Source: an uncultured Ruminococcus sp. (lineage in GTDB: Bacteria; Bacillota; Clostridia; Oscillospirales; Ruminococcaceae). From it: 64,000 nt of DNA. The translations under genes were made by a program, and so were the position numbers. The stretch is taken from positions 62,001 to 126,000 of the forward strand of contig NZ_CAKSNX010000006.1 in the NCBI RefSeq assembly GCF_934476685.1. Reading direction: 5' to 3'. The notes under the pieces were generated by a model. It saw only the letters and a list, made by a program, of their open reading frames with translations, made no database searches and was not told where the DNA came from. Shown piece by piece: positions 26,966 through 35,410 of this stretch (within the stretch, counting starts at the first letter, position 1; each line of letters opens with the position of its first letter).

Positions 26966-26998
26966 AAGGCTTTCTTCAATGCGAAGAAAGCCTTTTTT
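26966..26998 (+). terminator. terminator of the acpS-nnrDE operon
   Basis: Perfect 12-base stem AAGGCTTTCTTC / GAAGAAAGCCTT, 5-base loop, T6 tail. The next ribosome site begins immediately after. Confidence 0.9.
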
Positions 26999-27014
26999 CG
27001 GAGGTATACGATTT

Positions 27015-27521
27015 ATGAAAAATAAGATCAGGATTTTTGCAGTCATTTCTTTTGCCTCTTTAGCCGCTTTGACGTTCACTTCCTGCGGAGGAAAGCGTGA
27101 GGCTGTCAAGCAGGAGGCTTTGCCCGAAAAATTCGACAAAACAGCCAACATCACTCTTGATGAAAAGGAATATTCAGCCGATTTTAAGCGTGGCGGTGCA
27201 GATATATGGGAATGTGAATTTACTGCCCCCGAAACTATCGAGGGGTTAAAGCTCACCATTTCAGGAGAAGTCTGCCGACTGGAATACAAGGGACTTGACT
27301 ACACTGTACAGCGTGAAAATATGCCGGATTACGGTATTTTACCGCTGGTAACAAAGTCGGTAGACAGCCTTATTGCAGGCCGTGACATTTCGACAGTAAA
27401 AAGCGGAAAATCCGTCATAAGCAGCGGAACGGTTTCCGGAGAAAGTTTTTCGGCTGAAATATCCGACGGTGAGATAAAAACTCTTAACATCGAAGGCTAT
27501 CTTTCCGTTGAATTTACATAA
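27015..27521 (+). CDS. small lipoprotein of unknown function
   Basis: A 168-residue predicted lipoprotein: signal peptide and lipobox TFTSC (C24), then a globular domain rich in beta strands with no family I recognise. The ATG at 27015 follows GGAGG; the longer frame starts inside the preceding terminator. Its position just after a terminator suggests low-level read-through expression. A substrate- or wall-associated role is possible but not shown. Confidence 0.7.
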   Translation: MKNKIRIFAVISFASLAALTFTSCGGKREAVKQEALPEKFDKTANITLDEKEYSADFKRGGADIWECEFTAPETIEGLKLTISGEVCRLEYKGLDYTVQRENMPDYGILPLVTKSVDSLIAGRDISTVKSGKSVISSGTVSGESFSAEISDGEIKTLNIEGYLSVEFT

Positions 27522-27551
27522 AAAAACTGCGGAGGTTATCCGCAGTTTTTT
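27521..27551. terminator. bidirectional terminator
   Basis: AAAAAACTGCGGA / TCCGCAGTTTTTT with a 5-base loop, serving the convergent lipoprotein genes on both sides. Confidence 0.9.
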
Positions 27552-27571
27552 GTAAAATTATATGTAATAAA

Positions 27572-28450
27572 TTACTTAGCAAAATCAGCGCAAGCGATAA
27601 CGTTGCCGTCCTCGTCTTCAAATCTGATATCAGCGATGTAGAAGTCAGCCTCGTTTGGAATACCCCATCTCATGATTGTGAGGTACTGAGCTGTATCTGT
27701 ATCCTCGAATGTAGCACCATCCTTGATACCAGGTCTCATAACGAGTTCATAGGAACCCCACTCGCTTGTCCACTCAGCTTCGCCGAAATCGTAAAGCTGA
27801 TTCCAGCTAAGGCTGTCAGGATCCTTACCAGGCTGTGTAACGAATGAACCCATGAAGTTACCAGGAACGAGTGACTCTGTACCGTCATCAGCTGTGAAGT
27901 TTCCAACTGCCTTTGTTACAACGTCCATCTTTATTGCAAAAATCTTAGGAAGATCCTCTGTATGACCGGCGAAGAGCTTAGACATATCAAATCTTACCTT
28001 AGGGATCTTGTAGTTGTCGCCATTCTTATCAAGGACCTGAACTCTCATCATTGGGATACCAGCGAGTTCCTCAACTGAAAGTGTAACCTGTGACTCATCG
28101 TTCTCGAAGTTCTTCTCAGCCATAGGAGCAAAGCCGTAATCGTCAGCTGTCTTATCTGTTGAGAAGTAAACTGAAGCGTCCTCATAGTTCTTAAGTGTTG
28201 CAGGCATATCCTCGATAGGCTTAGCTGTTTCGCCCTCACCCTCAGAAGACTCGTCTGCTGTTGAATCAGCTGTTGACTCAGGAGCTGCTGTTGTTTCAGC
28301 TGTTGTAGTTGTAGTTTCAGCTGCTGTTGTTGTAGTAGTTGTTGTTGCGTCAGCTGATGCTTCAGATGAAGAAGAATCTGTAGATCCGCATGAAGCAAAT
28401 GTAAGTGCAGTCATTGTGAGTGCAAGAGTACATGCAAGAAATTTTTTCAT
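27572..28450 (-). CDS. Thr-rich lipoprotein A
   Basis: A 292-residue predicted lipoprotein: signal peptide with lipobox FASC (C21), a Ser/Thr/Glu linker to about 80, and a C-terminal beta-rich domain of about 200 residues resembling carbohydrate-binding or galactose-binding folds (weak inference; ADIRFEDEDGNVIACADF at the end is typical of such sandwiches). Signal and linker are close relatives of those in the next gene. GGAGG before ATG 28450. Single-gene transcript with promoter 28523-28551 and a cre-like site upstream. Confidence 0.78.
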   Translation of the reverse strand: MKKFLACTLALTMTALTFASCGSTDSSSSEASADATTTTTTTAAETTTTTAETTAAPESTADSTADESSEGEGETAKPIEDMPATLKNYEDASVYFSTDKTADDYGFAPMAEKNFENDESQVTLSVEELAGIPMMRVQVLDKNGDNYKIPKVRFDMSKLFAGHTEDLPKIFAIKMDVVTKAVGNFTADDGTESLVPGNFMGSFVTQPGKDPDSLSWNQLYDFGEAEWTSEWGSYELVMRPGIKDGATFEDTDTAQYLTIMRWGIPNEADFYIADIRFEDEDGNVIACADFAK

Positions 28451-28522
28451 TTTAATATCCTCCAATATCTTTATATGAGCTTTGAGATGTAAAAACTCCC
28501 CAAAGTTCTACTTTACTATTGT

Positions 28523-28551
28523 ATTATAACACAGCCTTATCCCTTTTTCAA
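28523..28551 (-). promoter_or_regulatory. promoter of lipoprotein A
   Basis: Minus strand TTGAAA (28551-28546), 17 bases, TATAAT (28528-28523). The flanks resemble the promoter of lipoprotein B closely. Confidence 0.82.
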
Positions 28552-28597
28552 TATATTATTTGCACAATTTGGGCAAATATTTTCGTGTACTTTTCAC

Positions 28598-28611
28598 AGA
28601 AAACGATTACA
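28598..28611. promoter_or_regulatory. cre-like site upstream of lipoprotein A
   Basis: AGAAAACGATTACA, matching the CcpA/LacI-type pattern TGNAANCGNTNNCA at all fixed positions but the first. It lies 46 bases upstream of the -35 box, a location more typical of activation than repression. Confidence 0.5.
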
Positions 28612-28629
28612 ATTTAGTACATAATATAC

Positions 28630-28660
28630 AAAGTCCCTCAGACCTTTTCAGCAGTCTGAG
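28630..28660 (-). terminator. terminator of lipoprotein B
   Basis: AAAGTCCCTCAGAC / GTCTGAGGGACTTT stem with a 10-base loop. It is strong but has only a short T tract on either side. Confidence 0.75.
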
Positions 28661-28693
28661 GGACTTTAATTATCTTATAAAACCGATATCAAT

Positions 28694-29566
28694 TTATTCA
28701 GCAGCAACGTACTTTGATGCGAGCTGAGCATTTGGCTGATCTACTGTTACCTTTGTTACAGCAAAGTTGCCGCCGATCTGCATGAGCAGTCCGTCCCAGC
28801 CGTCCTCTGCATTGGCATTGTCGATCATCTGGTTTACGATCTCCTTAGGGATAGTGTATTCAACCTGTGTGATCTCTGTCTTGTTTACCTGAATAAATCC
28901 GTCGTCCTTAACAAAGATGTCAGGCTTATTTCCGTCAGCGTCAAGAGCGGTCTCGCCGTCAACTGTGTAAGAGCTGTCCTCTTCGCCGTTGATATAAACC
29001 TTGCCGTCAGCGATCATTGGGTAATCTGTCTTAAGTCCGCTGATCTCTGCGCCGAACTTTGTCCAGCCGTTAGCAAAGCATGGTCCGATAACTGTATATA
29101 CCTGATCCTCAGCTGTAACGCCTGCGTCGATCATATCGAGATATGTTGATGCCCACTCGAAATCAACTGTAACGTGAAGATCCTTATCTCTTTCAAAACT
29201 TCTTGCGTCTATGTAGTCAGTACCGGTAGACTCTTCGCCTTCGTCACTAACAAAAGTAGCTGAACCGAATGAAGCTGACCAAGCGTCAGACGGGCCGTCC
29301 TTCTGAGTGAAAACTGTGTTTGTTCCGTCAGATTCAACTGTGATCGGATCATCAGCAGATGTGTTTGCGTCATCAGCGGCATCAGAAGAAGCCTCAGACT
29401 CAGCAGGTGTTTCTGTATCAGCAGCAGTTGTAGTAGTTGTTGTTTCTGCAGCCTTAGTAGTTGTTGTAGTTTCAGCCTTTGATGATGAATCATCAGATGA
29501 ACCGCAGGAAGCGAACATACAAGCTGTCATAGTAAGTGCAAGTGTACATGCAAGAATTTTTTTCAT
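28694..29566 (-). CDS. Thr-rich lipoprotein B
   Basis: A 290-residue predicted lipoprotein: lipobox FASC (C21), Thr/Ala/Glu linker to about 75, and a C-terminal domain clearly related to that of the anchored protein at 30935-31819 (shared blocks IDARSF/IDAKSL, PCFANGW/PAFANGW, DDGFI, and a final helix-strand block ending in VTKVTVDQPN/VTNVELSQDN). So the same domain is displayed both by lipid and by C-terminal anchor. GGAGG before ATG 29566. The ligand is unknown. Confidence 0.8.
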   Translation of the reverse strand: MKKILACTLALTMTACMFASCGSSDDSSSKAETTTTTKAAETTTTTTAADTETPAESEASSDAADDANTSADDPITVESDGTNTVFTQKDGPSDAWSASFGSATFVSDEGEESTGTDYIDARSFERDKDLHVTVDFEWASTYLDMIDAGVTAEDQVYTVIGPCFANGWTKFGAEISGLKTDYPMIADGKVYINGEEDSSYTVDGETALDADGNKPDIFVKDDGFIQVNKTEITQVEYTIPKEIVNQMIDNANAEDGWDGLLMQIGGNFAVTKVTVDQPNAQLASKYVAAE

Positions 29567-29616
29567 TTTTATTTCCTCCAAAAATTATATCAGCCATAAA
29601 TTAACTGTATGTTTGT

Positions 29617-29645
29617 ATTATATCACAATCATTAAAGTTTTTCAA
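29617..29645 (-). promoter_or_regulatory. promoter of lipoprotein B
   Basis: Minus strand TTGAAA (29645-29640), 17 bases, TATAAT (29622-29617). Confidence 0.82.
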
Positions 29646-29691
29646 TACATTATTTTCACAGTTACATTAAGTTTTTTTGGCAGTTTTGCAC

Positions 29692-29705
29692 AGAAAACGA
29701 TTACT
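29692..29705. promoter_or_regulatory. cre-like site upstream of lipoprotein B
   Basis: AGAAAACGATTACT in the context CACAGAAAACGATTAC, identical over 16 bases to the site of lipoprotein A and at exactly the same distance from the -35 box. Confidence 0.5.
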
Positions 29706-29722
29706 TTGCAGGTATAAAACGC

Positions 29723-29757
29723 ACAAAAAAAGGACTCCGCATAAGCGAAGTCCTTTG
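29723..29757 (-). terminator. terminator of anchored protein 1
   Basis: Stem AAAGGACTCCGC / GCGAAGTCCTTT (one mismatch), 4-base loop, T7 tail on the minus strand. Confidence 0.85.
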
Positions 29758-29791
29758 ATTTTACTGTGTAAAAATTTTTACTGCGTAAAAA

Positions 29792-30712
29792 TTACTTTCT
29801 CTTAGCTACAACTGCTGCTGCGCCTGCGAGAGCAAGACCTGCAAGTGCAATGCCTGCTGTTGCGCCTGTGCCAGCGTTTGTGTTGTCAGAAGCCTTTGAG
29901 CTTGAAGCTGCGGCTGCTGTTGAAGTTGAGCCAGCCTTTGTGCTTGTTGTTGAGCTGCTCTTTGAAGATGAGCTTGCTGCTGATGAGCTGCTAGCTGCTG
30001 AAGATGTGCCGCTTGTTGTAGAAGATGTAGGAGCTGTACTGCTTGAATCTCCTGAATTATCAGCACCCTTGTAGAGGTTATCAGCTGTGATCTCACCTGT
30101 TACTTCGATGCCTGTGAAGTGACCAACCTGAATGTTCATACCAAGGCTGTAAGTACCGTCAGGGTTTTCATCTAACTTAGCCTTATTGTCTTCGATAGCT
30201 GCTTCGATATCAGCACCAGTGTACTCAAAAGTCCAGTCACCTGTAACAGGAACGAAATCAAAGTTCTCAGCACCGTCGCCGTTTACATCAGCATAAGCAA
30301 CAGTTTCTGTCTTGCCGAGTGTCATGAACAGCTGATAATCTTCAGGTGTTTCATCTTCCTTGTATGTATGATACTCGCAAGTTGCGCTATCAGAAGCGTG
30401 AAGTGTGAACTTAAGTGTTACAGATGAAAGATCATTGCTTGTAAGTACATACTGTACCCACTGACCATTGTACTTATCAGGACCGCAGTTCCAAGCGTTA
30501 AGATCTGTTGCACCGAACTCAGTCTTAGGAGTTCCGTCCTCATTTGTCATAAACTTGATCTCGCCCTCTACTGAGTCAGCTGGAGCTGTTGTTGTCCATG
30601 ACTTCTTAACTGTGTAAAGGTAAGCTGTGTCTGCAGCTGCTGCAGGGAGAGCTGCTACTGATGCTGCTATTGCAAGTGCAGCAACACCAGCGAAAATTCT
30701 TGACATTTTCAT
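29792..30712 (-). CDS. secreted protein with C-terminal sorting-like anchor 1
   Basis: A 306-residue protein: signal peptide (cleavage after about residue 27, AAAA-DTAY), a unique beta-rich domain of about 200 residues, a Ser/Thr/Ala linker (about 220-275), and a C-terminus DNTNAGTG, hydrophobic stretch, AKRK. This looks like a sortase signal with NAGTG in place of LPXTG or NPxTG (inference). The linker and anchor are nearly identical in DNA to those of the next gene, while the front domains differ. ATG 30712 follows GGAGG. Confidence 0.8.
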   Translation of the reverse strand: MKMSRIFAGVAALAIAASVAALPAAAADTAYLYTVKKSWTTTAPADSVEGEIKFMTNEDGTPKTEFGATDLNAWNCGPDKYNGQWVQYVLTSNDLSSVTLKFTLHASDSATCEYHTYKEDETPEDYQLFMTLGKTETVAYADVNGDGAENFDFVPVTGDWTFEYTGADIEAAIEDNKAKLDENPDGTYSLGMNIQVGHFTGIEVTGEITADNLYKGADNSGDSSSTAPTSSTTSGTSSAASSSSAASSSSKSSSTTSTKAGSTSTAAAASSSKASDNTNAGTGATAGIALAGLALAGAAAVVAKRK

Positions 30713-30780
30713 TGTTATTTTTCCTCCAATCAAACAATACAAGTCATACTTCGACTTATATCAATAACTTTATAATCGTT

Positions 30781-30809
30781 AGTATAGCAGATTTATATCA
30801 CAAAATCAA
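30781..30809 (-). promoter_or_regulatory. promoter of anchored protein 1
   Basis: Minus strand TTGATT (30809-30804), 17 bases, TATACT (30786-30781). Similar to the promoter at 31879-31907. No cre-like site seen here. Confidence 0.78.
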
Positions 30810-30883
30810 GTACCGACAAGCCAAATATTTTGATAAATATTGAACTTTTATTTAATATTCTATAAATTAAATAAATACTAAAT

Positions 30884-30912
30884 AAAAAAAGCCCCCGAAA
30901 ATGGGAGCTTTT
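30884..30912 (-). terminator. terminator of anchored protein 2
   Basis: AGCTCCC / GGGGGCT stem (one mismatch) and T7 tail on the minus strand. Confidence 0.8.
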
Positions 30913-30934
30913 CTTAAAAAGATAATCTTTTAAA

Positions 30935-31819
30935 TTACTTTCTCTTAGCTACAACTACTGCTGCACCAGCGAGAGCAAGACCTGCAAGTGCGATACCTGC
31001 TGTTGCGCCTGTTGCTGCGTTTGTGTTGTCAGAAGCCTTTGAGCTTGTTGCTGCAGCTGCTGTTGAAGTTGAACCAGCCTTTGTGCTTGTTGTTGAGCCG
31101 CTCTTTGAAGATGAGCTTGCTGCTGAAGAGCTGCTTGATGATGAAGTATCAGCCTTAGATGAAGTATCACCTGTTGATGAAGTATCACCTGTTGATGAAG
31201 TATCATCACCTGTTGCCATCTGTGAATTCAGCTTAACGTTGTCCTGTGAAAGCTCAACGTTAGTTACCTGAAGACCGCTGATCTGGAAGATGATACCGTC
31301 GAAAGCATCCTCATCCTTGTTAGCGTTTTCGATAAGAGCATTTACGCAGTCAGCTGAAAGTGTGAACTCGAAAGAGTTGCACTCAGGAAGGCTTGATACG
31401 ATGAAGCCGTCATCCTGAAGAACGTAATCATACTCGTTGCCGTCAGCGTCAACATACTTGTGGCTTGTTTCATCAGCTGTACCTGTTGTAGCTGTCTTAA
31501 GTGTAAGACCTGAAACATAACCCTCTGTCTTGGAAAATGCATTCCAGCCGTTTGCAAATGCAGGCTTAAGAAGTACATAACCATTAGTTGTGCCAGACTC
31601 TGTCCATGTGAAGTCTACCTTAACATCAAGAGCTGTGTCCTTTGTGAGTGACTTAGCGTCGATGAAGTCATCGCCTTCACCATTCTTAGCAAATGCACTA
31701 GCCCAGTCTTCTGTCTGACCGTCTGTGACAGCGATAGATGTTGATGCGCTTGCGCTGATAGCCATTGTAGCTGCGATAGCAAGTGCAGACATACCTGCGA
31801 AAATCTTAGAAATTTTCAT
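30935..31819 (-). CDS. secreted protein with C-terminal sorting-like anchor 2
   Basis: A 294-residue protein: signal peptide (cleavage near residue 26), a beta-rich domain of about 175 residues homologous to that of lipoprotein B, an acidic GDTSSTGDTSS repeat, a Ser-rich linker, and the same anchor as the neighbouring gene with NAATG, hydrophobic stretch, AKRK. Single-gene transcript with its own promoter and terminator. Role is unknown; binding of plant cell-wall sugars or adhesion is a guess from genome context. Confidence 0.8.
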   Translation of the reverse strand: MKISKIFAGMSALAIAATMAISASASTSIAVTDGQTEDWASAFAKNGEGDDFIDAKSLTKDTALDVKVDFTWTESGTTNGYVLLKPAFANGWNAFSKTEGYVSGLTLKTATTGTADETSHKYVDADGNEYDYVLQDDGFIVSSLPECNSFEFTLSADCVNALIENANKDEDAFDGIIFQISGLQVTNVELSQDNVKLNSQMATGDDTSSTGDTSSTGDTSSKADTSSSSSSSAASSSSKSGSTTSTKAGSTSTAAAATSSKASDNTNAATGATAGIALAGLALAGAAVVVAKRK

Positions 31820-31878
31820 TTTTTATCTCCTCCATTAATTAATATGTAAGATTTGAAATTCCTCAAATTCTTAATTAT

Positions 31879-31907
31879 ATTATAGCAGAACCAGTCGGAA
31901 AAATCAA
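31879..31907 (-). promoter_or_regulatory. promoter of anchored protein 2
   Basis: Minus strand TTGATT (31907-31902), 17 bases, TATAAT (31884-31879). Confidence 0.8.
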
Positions 31908-31985
31908 GTGCTTAGTGCAATTTTTTTACCAAATATCGTTTAAATTTGCTCCAATCTTTGTACCGCCTTTTTGTGCAGATAACAC

Positions 31986-31999
31986 AGATAACGTTTACA
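31986..31999. promoter_or_regulatory. cre-like site upstream of anchored protein 2
   Basis: AGATAACGTTTACA in the context CACAGATAACGTTTACA. It is about 32 bases, three helical turns, farther from its -35 box than the matching sites of lipoproteins A and B. Confidence 0.48.
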
Positions 32000-32034
32000 T
32001 TTAATAGTATTTCCCCATTTAAGAGCTTTTCGAA

Positions 32035-32073
32035 GCAAAAAAAGCAGACTTGGAAGAAATCCCAAGTCTGCTT
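32035..32073 (-). terminator. terminator of the vWA protein gene
   Basis: Stem AAGCAGACTTGG / CCAAGTCTGCTT and T7 tail on the minus strand. Confidence 0.88.
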
Positions 32074-32105
32074 AATAATTCGATTAATTTAGTTTTAAAA
32101 TCAGC

Positions 32106-34448
32106 TTAATGTTCGCTTACATTGCTGAATGATATACCTACCTGCTTGCCCTCATATGTGGCAGTATATGTAAAGGAAGTGTCTGTCACCTTAACATTGT
32201 CGCCGTCTATTTCAAGCTTGCACTTAGGTGTTTTTTCGATATAAACTTCCTTAACATTTCCGGGATAGTTGTTATCGTAAACACGGAGGATATACTTTCT
32301 GTGACACTGAGCGTCACGGATAAGACCGATAGCATTTACCGTATGGGTATCATCAATAGTTGTAACAACAGGCACACCAAGGCTGAGGAGCTGTTCAAGC
32401 TGTTCAAAGCTTTCATCACCTGTGGTAAGGTTGAACTCATCTCCGCTGTCGTCCCACTGGAGCGCATTAAGTCTGTAAAGCGCAGAAACAAGCTGTGCGT
32501 CGCTTTGATTATATCCGCCTGTGATCTTTTTCAGACCGTCTGCAATATCAAGGTTAAGAAGTTCAACATAATTCCAGCTTAAGTTACCGCCCTCGATCTT
32601 AGTCTTTGCGATAGCCCAGCCTCTGTTCTGAGCGTCAAAATTATAATCTTTATTAACCCTCAGATTAGTTCCGTCTGAATCATAGTCGAGATACTTTTTA
32701 ACGTCCGCATACTTGCTTGTAAATATCTCGGTAGTTACCTCAGACAGCGGCTTTCTTTCATTATATGCATTGCCTGCGTCCGTATCGGACAGGTCATAGC
32801 CTGCCGCATTTACCTTCTGCTCACTTTCGTCAGCAGGAGAAATATCTCCGAGAGAGGTCTGGAGGTTTCCGAGATACCAGTCACGGGCAAAAACAGCCAT
32901 ACCGAAGTCAACACTTGCGGTGGTGGTGGTTCTGAAATTCTTGAACGCAAAACCGTTTCTTGACGGCTCAAAGCCTGTGTTATAGAGTGAATATCCCGAT
33001 ACCTTATCGTTCGAGTCTGAATAATTTACGATATCGTAATTAAGAGTTGTAACGATCTGCTTGTAAACATCATCAAGAGCAGTAGCGTCAGCGGCAGAAT
33101 AATACTTTCCGCCTGTTGAATAAGCCATATCCTGCAGCCATACTCTGTCGATATCTCTTCCCAGACCGACTGTGAGGACGATTACGCTTTTTTCCTCAGC
33201 GAGCTTTTCAAGCTGCTCTATACCCTCTGGGTTGACTTCATCAGACTCACCGTCAGAGAGCATAACTACGATATTTCTGTACTTATTTCCGCCCTTGCTG
33301 TCAAATTCGTTTATACACTTTTTCAGAGCGGTCTGATTATATGTTCCGTCAAATATCTCATCATCGGTTCTTATCTTTTTCAGAACGTCGGAAAGAGCAG
33401 TTCTGTCAGATGTAAAATCTGTCATTTTGGTATATGTACCTGTGAACTTGCATATAGCTATCTGATAATCCGCATCAAACTTATCTATAAGGGACTGAGT
33501 GAAATCAAGACGCTTGAAGTCAACGTCATTTTCGGAAGATGTCGGACACTGTTCCTTTGGATACATTGAACCTGAATTATCTATAAGGAAGCAAACTCTT
33601 GTTGTGGCAGGGTCGTTTACAGTTTTCTCCACACCCACAAGATATGTACCAAGTTCCATTATATCAGCTGAAACTGTTTTCTTTGACTTGTCAGTTTTAG
33701 AGTCTATCTTTGTATATTCAAGCGTCTCCGAATTAAATCTGAGTACAGTAAGGTCATCATAGGAATAACCCTGCTTCTTCATCTTGCTTTCGTCCATTTT
33801 AAATGTTATCTCAGCAGTTTTGAAGTCATAGTCAGAATAAATGTCATATGCCTTTGAAACGATGCTTGCGTTTGAAGTAATGCCCAGCAGATCGAGTGTT
33901 TCGATAGAAGTTCCTGCAACATTGGCATCACCTGTAAGCTTAAGACTGCACTGACCTTCGCTGACAGTTACTTCAAGGATCCTGTCCTTGTCAAGATTTG
34001 TTCCGTCTGTACTTGACATTCTCGGATTTGTTCCTGCGATAAGCTCATAGCCGTCAAGAAGTCCATCGCCGTCAGTATCAGGATTTGTCGGATCAGTACC
34101 AAGAGCTATCTCATCGCCGTCGATAATTCCGTCGCCGTCGGTATCCTCAGTCTGAAGGCTTGTACCTGCCGCAGTTTCACGGGCATTTGTAACGCCGTCA
34201 TTATCCCAGTCGCCGTCATCAGAAAATTCAGGGTCCTTATAGGTACTCTGAATATCGAGCTGAGCGATAACGGATTTTGCTTTCTCGATCCTGTTTGTCC
34301 TATGGATACGCATTCCGACAACAACGCAAAGTGCGATAATTATTGCCAGCACAGCAAGCAGCACCGCAAGAGTGATCTTTTTACGTTTCATACTCCTGTC
34401 GAGGCTTTTTGCAAAAGAGTTATCCAACGAACCATTAAGATTCTTCAT
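32106..34448 (-). CDS. membrane-anchored vWA protein with Ca-binding repeats
   Basis: A 780-residue surface protein: one membrane helix at about 26-48, three thrombospondin type 3-like DxDGDG repeats (about 80-145), a beta domain, a von Willebrand A domain with MIDAS motif LIDNSGSM (about 288-295) and LSDGES, and a C-terminal domain containing THTVNAIGLIRD and LRVYDNN, which recalls the His and Asn of C39-like cysteine peptidases; I do not see the catalytic Cys. It is likely an N-terminally anchored adhesion or scaffold protein. GGAGG and AAAGGGG precede the ATG at 34448. Confidence 0.8.
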   Translation of the reverse strand: MKNLNGSLDNSFAKSLDRSMKRKKITLAVLLAVLAIIIALCVVVGMRIHRTNRIEKAKSVIAQLDIQSTYKDPEFSDDGDWDNDGVTNARETAAGTSLQTEDTDGDGIIDGDEIALGTDPTNPDTDGDGLLDGYELIAGTNPRMSSTDGTNLDKDRILEVTVSEGQCSLKLTGDANVAGTSIETLDLLGITSNASIVSKAYDIYSDYDFKTAEITFKMDESKMKKQGYSYDDLTVLRFNSETLEYTKIDSKTDKSKKTVSADIMELGTYLVGVEKTVNDPATTRVCFLIDNSGSMYPKEQCPTSSENDVDFKRLDFTQSLIDKFDADYQIAICKFTGTYTKMTDFTSDRTALSDVLKKIRTDDEIFDGTYNQTALKKCINEFDSKGGNKYRNIVVMLSDGESDEVNPEGIEQLEKLAEEKSVIVLTVGLGRDIDRVWLQDMAYSTGGKYYSAADATALDDVYKQIVTTLNYDIVNYSDSNDKVSGYSLYNTGFEPSRNGFAFKNFRTTTTASVDFGMAVFARDWYLGNLQTSLGDISPADESEQKVNAAGYDLSDTDAGNAYNERKPLSEVTTEIFTSKYADVKKYLDYDSDGTNLRVNKDYNFDAQNRGWAIAKTKIEGGNLSWNYVELLNLDIADGLKKITGGYNQSDAQLVSALYRLNALQWDDSGDEFNLTTGDESFEQLEQLLSLGVPVVTTIDDTHTVNAIGLIRDAQCHRKYILRVYDNNYPGNVKEVYIEKTPKCKLEIDGDNVKVTDTSFTYTATYEGKQVGISFSNVSEH

Positions 34449-34976
34449 AAATCAATTATTCCCCTTTTCTCCTCCATTTGTAATAAATATACATAAATCT
34501 GTTATCATTATAAGCTAAGATTTAGTGCATACGCACAATAAGCATACTGATACACAAAAATTATTACACTATTAATATTAACATAGGACGTCCGATTTTT
34601 CAAGCAGATACCGAAAAAAACATTCACAAATTCATATAACTATTTTTGTCGATAAGGTAATAAATCAATTAATCTGCGTAATTTTTAAAACATTATTTCC
34701 CAAGTTATTAAGCATTCTGCATAAATATTTATTAATTTAACATATTACTTTAAGTATTAGTCAACAACACCAAAGTATGCAAAGCCAGCTGTAACCGTTT
34801 ACAAAATGTTGTTGTATAAAATGTATATCTGTTGCATAAATTAATTATTATATGAAAAGTATACTATTATAAATGTATATTAAGAAGTGAATGCAGATCA
34901 CTCCCCTGCCGAACACTAAAAAAGCACAGTAGAAAAATATTTTTTCATCAAAAGATGATTTTTTTGAAAAAAGCTA
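34449..34976. other. AT-rich intergenic region with a perfect cre-like match
   Basis: About 530 bases without a convincing gene. TGTAACCGTTTACA at 34790-34803 fits TGNAANCGNTNNCA at every fixed position. A minus-strand TATAAT near 34511 may serve the vWA gene. Nothing else recognised. Confidence 0.5.
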
Positions 34977-35005
34977 TTGACAAACGCAAACTGATGTGAT
35001 ATAAT
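34977..35005 (+). promoter_or_regulatory. promoter of initiator tRNA
   Basis: TTGACA (34977-34982), 17 bases, TATAAT (35000-35005): full consensus, 44 bases before the tRNA. Confidence 0.88.
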
Positions 35006-35049
35006 ATACAAGTACTCAGCGAGAGGTACACAAAACTTAATGAAAATCT

Positions 35050-35126
<77 letters not shown>

Positions 35127-35129
35127 ATT

Positions 35130-35160
35130 AAAGGACTGCTTTTTACGCAGTCCTTTTTAT
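35130..35160 (+). terminator. terminator of initiator tRNA
   Basis: AAAGGACTGC / GCAGTCCTTT, 7-base loop, T5 tail, four bases after CCA. Confidence 0.9.
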
Positions 35161-35220
35161 TTTGCTTATTCACCAACACGATAAAGATAAGACTTTTTCA
35201 TTAAAATCAATCCTTTCAAC

Positions 35221-35334
35221 TTGACATTTATTAAAATTCGTGCTATACTCGGAGTTGCAAAGCGGAGGTTCTCCGAGTTGTGTTTGTGATATGTAGTCGG
35301 TGTTTTTTTGAATGATAGCCGACTACATTTTTTT
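35221..35334 (+). ncRNA. candidate small RNA with its own promoter and terminator
   Basis: TTGACA (35221-35226), 17 bases, TATACT (35244-35249), then about 75-80 transcribed bases ending in a perfect 9-base stem TGTAGTCGG / CCGACTACA (35292-35300, 35319-35327) and a T7 run. Inside is a small stem CGGAG-GTT-CTCCG (35263-35275). A wider inverted repeat CTCGGAG / CTCCGAG overlaps the -10 region. No credible open frame. Not a family I can name. Confidence 0.6.
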
Positions 35335-35410
35335 ATGTCTCTTCAAGCAACAATGCTCTTCTTATATAGAAATCATCAAACCATTTTTACAATACTCTTA
35401 TTGTCAAAAA

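Noticed and set aside
28048..31209. Gln-rich open frames in other frames of the surface-protein genes
   Set aside because: They mirror the Ser/Thr/Ala-rich linkers of the real genes read in another frame.
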